Source: Cafeteria roenbergensis (Eukaryota; Sar; Bigyra; Bicosoecida; Cafeteriaceae). Taken from it: a stretch of DNA of 64,000 nt. The DNA is taken from contig VLTN01000032.1 in assembly GCA_008330645.1 (NCBI GenBank), positions 186,001 to 250,000 of the forward strand, read 5' to 3'. Positions 59,564 to 64,000 of this stretch are shown piece after piece (within the stretch, counting starts at the first letter, position 1; the number at the start of each line of letters is the position of its first letter). The translations under genes and the position numbers were made by a program. A model generated the notes under the pieces. The model made no database searches, was not told the origin of the DNA, and saw nothing but the letters and a program-made list of their open reading frames with translations.

Positions 59564-62500
59564 TCAGCGAGCGTGGGTCACCCCAATTTCGTCCTCCAGC
59601 TCCAGGTCCTGCGGGTCGTAAGCAAGCCCGGGAGGCGGGGAGCGACGCGCCAGTGGCTCGTCGTCACCGTGGCCGCGGTGGGCGCTCGAGCCCGAGCGGT
59701 GGTGGTGCTGAGGCTGCTGCGAGGAGCGCCGCATCTCTCGCGGAGGGGGCATCAAGTCGCCCATGGGCACGCCGGGCGGACCCGCCACGGTGGACCTGCC
59801 CACAGTCACGCCCGTGGCTGCCGTGGCTGCATCTCCCCCCGCCACGCTGTCGCGGCCGCCGCGCCGCCAGTGATGGTCGGCCGCGCTGCGGATCGCCGAG
59901 GAGAGCGCGTCCCGTGAGCGAGCGGACTCATCGCCGGGGGCAGCAGCGCTGGGGGCAGCCCGGATGCCCCCGCGAGTCAGGGCAGCGCCCAGTTGCCCCT
60001 CGGAGGCGGCCTGCGCGGCGATTTCGTGGTCGATGGCAGCATCCACGTCGGTTGTGCCCACGCCGCTGAACCTGGGCTGGCTGCTGAAGTCGCGGGACCG
60101 CGGCGACGGGCTCGCCCCGCTGCGGCCCCCTGCCGAGCGGTGGATTGCTCTCGCAGCGTGACCGGCCCAGGACGGCGCCGGAGCCTCCCCGAGCGCCAGG
60201 TCCTCCCCCGCGATGGGCGCCGCCGTGCTGCTGGCCGCCAGCCTGGCCTTGTTCTGCCACGCGGTCTTGCGCTCCGCCTCCGTCATGGGCTGCTCCGCGA
60301 CCGCAAAGGCGCGCGCGTCGAGCGACGCGTCCATGGGGCGCACGCCCCGGCCGCGGCCCGGATCGAACCGCCCGGCACCGCTGCGTCCGGGTGCAGCCCC
60401 CGCGCCGCCGTGCTCGGCGCCGCCATGGCTGCCCAGCCACGAAGCAGGCAGCGGGAACTGCGACGGGTCGAACCGCTTCAGCGCCGCGCCGAGAACGACG
60501 GGCCCGCCGTGAGCGCGCGCCGCCGCCCTCGCCGCTCGCTGCGCCTCGCGCTGCAGGCTGATGCGGCGGCGGGCGCGCTCAGTGGCGTCCTGCTGCTCGC
60601 GCTGGCGCCACAGCACCACGTTGCGGGCCTCGGCCTCGGTGTCCACCCGCCGGCCGTGCCGGTCGAACCCGAGGCGGCCGAAGCCCGTGGACGAAACCTG
60701 CATCAGCGGGTCCATTGCGGCGCCTCCCAGGGCAACGCTGGAGCCGCGAGCGGCCGCAGCCACGGCGGAAGCCGCGGCCGCCTCGGAGCGGGTGGCCCGC
60801 CGGCCAGTCCTGGCAGCCAGGTCCGCCCCGCCCCAGGCGATGGCCAGAAGGTCGCCGCCTCCTCCCAGCGCGCCGACGGACATGCCTGGCTCCCGCCAGC
60901 GGCGGCCCGCCCCCTGCGCCCGCGCCACGATGGCGGCGTGGCTCGTCGGGTCGTTGGCCTCCACGCGCGCCACGTCCGCAGGGTGCCGCGCGATGTGACG
61001 CAGCGCCGCGGCGCGGAGCGCGGCAGCGGCCCGAGCGTCCGCCCCGGCGACGTCTGCCACCCCCGCCTCCTCGATCGCCCTCGTCTCCGCCAGGCGTGCC
61101 TGCAGCTCCTCCTGGCCCATCGTGGCCAGGGAGCGATCCCGGCGCATGGCCAGCTCTGCCACGCGGGAGGCCTGCAGAGCCAGCGCGGGCAGAAGGGACA
61201 GGCGCTCAAGCGGCGTGGTGTCCGCCTTGAGGTCCCGGGCGCGCCGCAGCCGCAGCTGCAGAAGGAGGTTCGACACCGCGCGCGCCGAGAGCACCAGCCC
61301 CCGGGGCGTGATCTGCGTGGACGCCGCCGGCACGGGCCGGCGCTTGGCGGGGACGATGGCAGTCTCGTCCGAGACCGCCTCCCCACGGCGGAGACGCTCC
61401 ACCAGCTCCGCAGACGCGGCGGCGGCCGATGCCGGATCGATGCCGGCGGCCACGAGGGCGCCCACGTCGCCGCCGGCCACTGCGGCCTGCACCTCCAGGA
61501 GGGCGGCCGTGCTGTCCAGGCCGCGCTCGGGGGGAGACCGGCCCGCGCGCCCGCCAGCGGCAGCTTCGGCCGCGTGGGAGCGCACCCCTGGCGTGGCCTG
61601 CGCGGCCACGGCTGCAGCCGCTGCCTCCAGCTGCCGGCGCCGCACCGTGGCCAGCAGAGTCAGCACGGAGCCGCCGTGGCCCTGCATGCCCTCCGCGTCC
61701 GCGGCGCGGCGCGCCATCGCCAGCCTGCCGTCGGCGTCGTACTCGTCGCGAACGGACTCCTCGCCGTCGCCGTCGAAGTGGGCCGCGGCCCCGCGGCGCC
61801 AGTCCGAGCCGTCGGAGCTCGCGGGCGACGACCCAGCGGCGGCGGCAACCACCGCTGCTCCGAGCGAGGCGGGGGCGCGCGTGCCGCGGCGGCTGCGCGC
61901 CGGTGGCGCCGCAGAGGGGCTCACGCCGAGCCAGCGGGACGCGGCCTCGCTGACCTCGTCCCCGGCTGTGCCGCCCACGGCCTGGGCCACTGCGGCGCGG
62001 AAGCTGGCGTTGAACTCCGCTGCCCGCTTGGCCGAGGCTGCCCCTGCGGCCAGGGCGCGAGCGGCCTCCTGCGCGGCCGCCTCGTCGGACATGCCTCGCG
62101 CCACGGCCTGGCGCGCCACGTTGGCCGCGTGGGCGATGGCTGCCGCGTGCAGCAGCCCCGGCAGAGTCACCGCCCTGGCCTCCTTGCGTGCCCGGCCGGA
62201 CTCCCTGGCGCGCCTGGCCTTGTCCTGGCCAGCGTGCCGGCCCATGTACTTCATGAGCCCGGCGGCGAGCCAGCGCCCCGAGATGGGACCGGCCACCTGG
62301 TGAGCCAGGCCGGGGATGGAGGAGACCGCGTCGATGACCTCGCGCTCAGCGTCCGCGCTGACAGCGGCGGCGTTGATGGCAGCCATGGCGCTCTCCCGGT
62401 GGGCCTGCCGGGCCCTCTCGGCCTCCGCCTCGCTGCGCTGCGCGCCGGCGGCGCCGCCGAGGGAGGCCTCCAACCCGGTGCGCACTGCCTCGGTCGGGCG

Positions 62501-64000
62501 GTGGGCGAACATGCCCCCGGCGCCTGCCTCGCGGCGGCGCGGCGGCGGCGGAGGGGGCGCCGCGCCCAGCGGACCAGCCCCTGCGGTGCCAGCAGTGGCC
62601 GGCCGCGCCTTGGGCCGCGCCGGGCCCGAGGCGGACAGGCCCAGCGGCGTGGCGGCAGCGGGGGAGAGGAAACTGAGGGTGGGGCGGCGCTGGCCCATGG
62701 TGCGGCGGGCCATGTCGCTGCGCTTGGATGCCGCCGTGGAGGCGCCAGCGCCAGCGCCAGCGCCGGCGGCTGCGCGCCCGGACACGTCCATGCTGGCCGG
62801 GCCGGTGTTGGCCGCGATCCTGGCCATGCTGGCGCCGGTCTTGCTCTTGCGCCGCGCGACGCTGTGCACGTCCGTGCCGGCCTCGGCAGCGGCGGCCGCC
62901 TGCGCGGCCGTGACGGGCAGCGACGCGCGCACGCGAGTCACGTAGCTGTCCACGTAGCCCGCCACGGGCAGCCGGCGGGCACCCGTCACATACGCGTCGT
63001 CTCGCAGCTCGTCGGGGACCGAGGCCGCCTCGTCGCTGTCCTCCCCGTCCGCGTCCAGGCCGCCGTTGGCGTCCAGCTGCTCCTCCACGGTGGCCGCGAT
63101 GGCTGCGAGCGCAGCGAGGCCGCGGGAGTGCCCGGCGCCGCTGCCGAGCACCTCTCGCTCGTGGCGCTTCCACAGCTGCAGCCTGCCCTGCGCCCGCTCG
63201 ACGGCCGTCACCGGGGGGCGCCGCGGGTCGTGGCCGAGCAGCAGCTCCGTGTAAGCCACGACGGAGATGGACAGCGTGTGGCTAAAGGCGCAGAGGGCGG
63301 CGAGCGCCGTGCGGTGGGTGGTGCGGAACGGCGACTCCAGCGGCAGCGGGCTCACCGCATGAGTGAGGTCCAGCCGGCCGTGCGCGGGCTGCGCTCCCGC
63401 CCACTCCTCGCCCTCGCCCTCCGCGCTCGCGCCGTCCTCGCGCACCCCAGGGGGCGGGGGCGGCATCGGGATCGGGGTGACGGTGGGGACGGCGGAGGTG
63501 TGGCCCCACGCGACGATGCCGCCGTCCACCACCGCGATGCTGTGGCGCCACCCCGCCGCGATGGAGTCAACGCCGACCCCAGCGAGCGCCCGCACGAGGC
63601 GGGGCCGGTGTTGGTCCTCAAAGTGGCCCAGGCCGAGCTGGCCAAAGGCGTTGCTGCCCCAGGACCACACGCCTCCCATGTTCGTCAGCACCATCACGTG
63701 GCTCCCACCGGCGACAACTGCCTTGGCGGCGCCCGCGAAGTCGGCCTCCTCTGCCCCCGCGGGCAGGGGCAGGTCCCGGTCCAGAAGCGACGCCGTCACG
63801 TCCCGGTCGGCCTCGTCCTCCTCCTGGTTCTTCGCCTCCTCGCCCCGCAGCGGGGCGAGAGGTGTCCCGGTGGCATTGCCGGCAGAGCCGCCCATCGAGG
63901 CCGCGCTCTCCCTCCGCTCCAGCCGGCGCTGCTGCGCCTCGCGCCCGGCGCGCTCCTCCTCGTCGGCCGCACGCTTCCTGTCCCTCTGCTCCCGGGAGGG
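59564..64000 (-). CDS. Large RCC1-repeat protein with disordered C-terminus (5' end off window)
   Basis: At least 1478 residues; the frame is open through the right edge, so the start is missing. At the visible N-terminal end is a charged coiled coil (REQRDRKRAADEEERAGREAQQRRLERR). Next come RCC1-type blades: VVAGGSHVMVLTNMGGVWSWGSNAFGQLGLGHFED and SIAAGWRHSIAVVDGGIVAWGH, the repeat signature G-x-x-H-x-x-x-L-x(3)-G-x-V-x-x-W-G-x-N-x-x-G-Q-L-G-x-G. More blades probably lie outside the window. A segment FRTTHRTALAALCAFSHTLSISVVAYTELLLG may be one more divergent blade. The remaining 1200 residues are Ala/Arg-rich, alternately helical and disordered, with no recognised domain. RCC1 blades serve as scaffolds or exchange factors; no specific role can be assigned. 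Confidence 0.75.
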   Translation of the reverse strand, partial: PSREQRDRKRAADEEERAGREAQQRRLERRESAASMGGSAGNATGTPLAPLRGEEAKNQEEDEADRDVTASLLDRDLPLPAGAEEADFAGAAKAVVAGGSHVMVLTNMGGVWSWGSNAFGQLGLGHFEDQHRPRLVRALAGVGVDSIAAGWRHSIAVVDGGIVAWGHTSAVPTVTPIPMPPPPPGVREDGASAEGEGEEWAGAQPAHGRLDLTHAVSPLPLESPFRTTHRTALAALCAFSHTLSISVVAYTELLLGHDPRRPPVTAVERAQGRLQLWKRHEREVLGSGAGHSRGLAALAAIAATVEEQLDANGGLDADGEDSDEAASVPDELRDDAYVTGARRLPVAGYVDSYVTRVRASLPVTAAQAAAAAEAGTDVHSVARRKSKTGASMARIAANTGPASMDVSGRAAAGAGAGAGASTAASKRSDMARRTMGQRRPTLSFLSPAAATPLGLSASGPARPKARPATAGTAGAGPLGAAPPPPPPRRREAGAGGMFAHRPTEAVRTGLEASLGGAAGAQRSEAEAERARQAHRESAMAAINAAAVSADAEREVIDAVSSIPGLAHQVAGPISGRWLAAGLMKYMGRHAGQDKARRARESGRARKEARAVTLPGLLHAAAIAHAANVARQAVARGMSDEAAAQEAARALAAGAASAKRAAEFNASFRAAVAQAVGGTAGDEVSEAASRWLGVSPSAAPPARSRRGTRAPASLGAAVVAAAAGSSPASSDGSDWRRGAAAHFDGDGEESVRDEYDADGRLAMARRAADAEGMQGHGGSVLTLLATVRRRQLEAAAAAVAAQATPGVRSHAAEAAAGGRAGRSPPERGLDSTAALLEVQAAVAGGDVGALVAAGIDPASAAAASAELVERLRRGEAVSDETAIVPAKRRPVPAASTQITPRGLVLSARAVSNLLLQLRLRRARDLKADTTPLERLSLLPALALQASRVAELAMRRDRSLATMGQEELQARLAETRAIEEAGVADVAGADARAAAALRAAALRHIARHPADVARVEANDPTSHAAIVARAQGAGRRWREPGMSVGALGGGGDLLAIAWGGADLAARTGRRATRSEAAAASAVAAAARGSSVALGGAAMDPLMQVSSTGFGRLGFDRHGRRVDTEAEARNVVLWRQREQQDATERARRRISLQREAQRAARAAARAHGGPVVLGAALKRFDPSQFPLPASWLGSHGGAEHGGAGAAPGRSGAGRFDPGRGRGVRPMDASLDARAFAVAEQPMTEAERKTAWQNKARLAASSTAAPIAGEDLALGEAPAPSWAGHAARAIHRSAGGRSGASPSPRSRDFSSQPRFSGVGTTDVDAAIDHEIAAQAASEGQLGAALTRGGIRAAPSAAAPGDESARSRDALSSAIRSAADHHWRRGGRDSVAGGDAATAATGVTVGRSTVAGPPGVPMGDLMPPPREMRRSSQQPQHHHRSGSSAHRGHGDDEPLARRSPPPGLAYDPQDLELEDEIGVTHAR

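Overview
This is a GC-rich (about 65-70%) stretch of nuclear DNA from a microbial eukaryote. Genes are interrupted by short GT-AG introns whose donors are nearly all GTGAG, and they are packed on both strands with gaps of about 160-600 bases. A roadblock dynein light chain, a tubulin-tyrosine-ligase-like protein and a PGPG-repeat protein fit a flagellated cell. A plant-type (FAE1) ketoacyl-CoA synthase, a glycine decarboxylase and a mitochondrial porin fit a free-living protist or alga. I cannot name the lineage; a stramenopile or haptophyte is a guess from base composition and gene content. I see no rRNA, tRNA, CRISPR or intact mobile element.

Layout. 1-16 kb: cytosolic isoleucyl-tRNA synthetase (cut by the left edge), a ketoacyl-CoA synthase, a 2403-residue PI3-kinase carrying cyclic-nucleotide-binding and GAF domains, and a two-RRM RNA-binding protein. 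16-27 kb: mitochondrial glycine decarboxylase P-protein, secreted PI-PLC-X-like protein with a ShKT tail, proteasome lid subunit Rpn8, a TTL-like protein, and a small intron-containing Tae4-like protein. 27-36.5 kb: RDD membrane protein, dynein light chain, p32/MAM33, syntaxin-5-type Qa-SNARE, CCDC25 and KRI1. 36.5-40 kb: a gene-poor island with visibly lower GC. 40-52.6 kb: an eight-fold 33-residue repeat protein, PRMT4/CARM1, a 1544-residue disordered IQ protein, a fused pseudouridine-degrading enzyme (PsuG-PsuK), and LSM14/Scd6. 53-64 kb: VDAC, phosphopantothenoylcysteine synthetase (PPCS), a sodium:solute symporter, and an RCC1-like protein cut by the right edge.

Most genes are unrelated housekeeping functions, arranged as divergent or convergent neighbours, so no operon-like logic is implied. 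Mitochondrial functions recur (P-protein, MAM33, VDAC, probably PsuG-PsuK). The most unusual items are the cNMP/GAF-PI3K fusion, the eukaryotic Tae4-like gene, the repeat protein, and the insert-bearing pseudouridine fusion enzyme.

Gene models were built by hand from reading frames, splice signals and remembered family sequences. First exons are unresolved for the RRM protein, the dynein light chain, PPCS and possibly the repeat protein.
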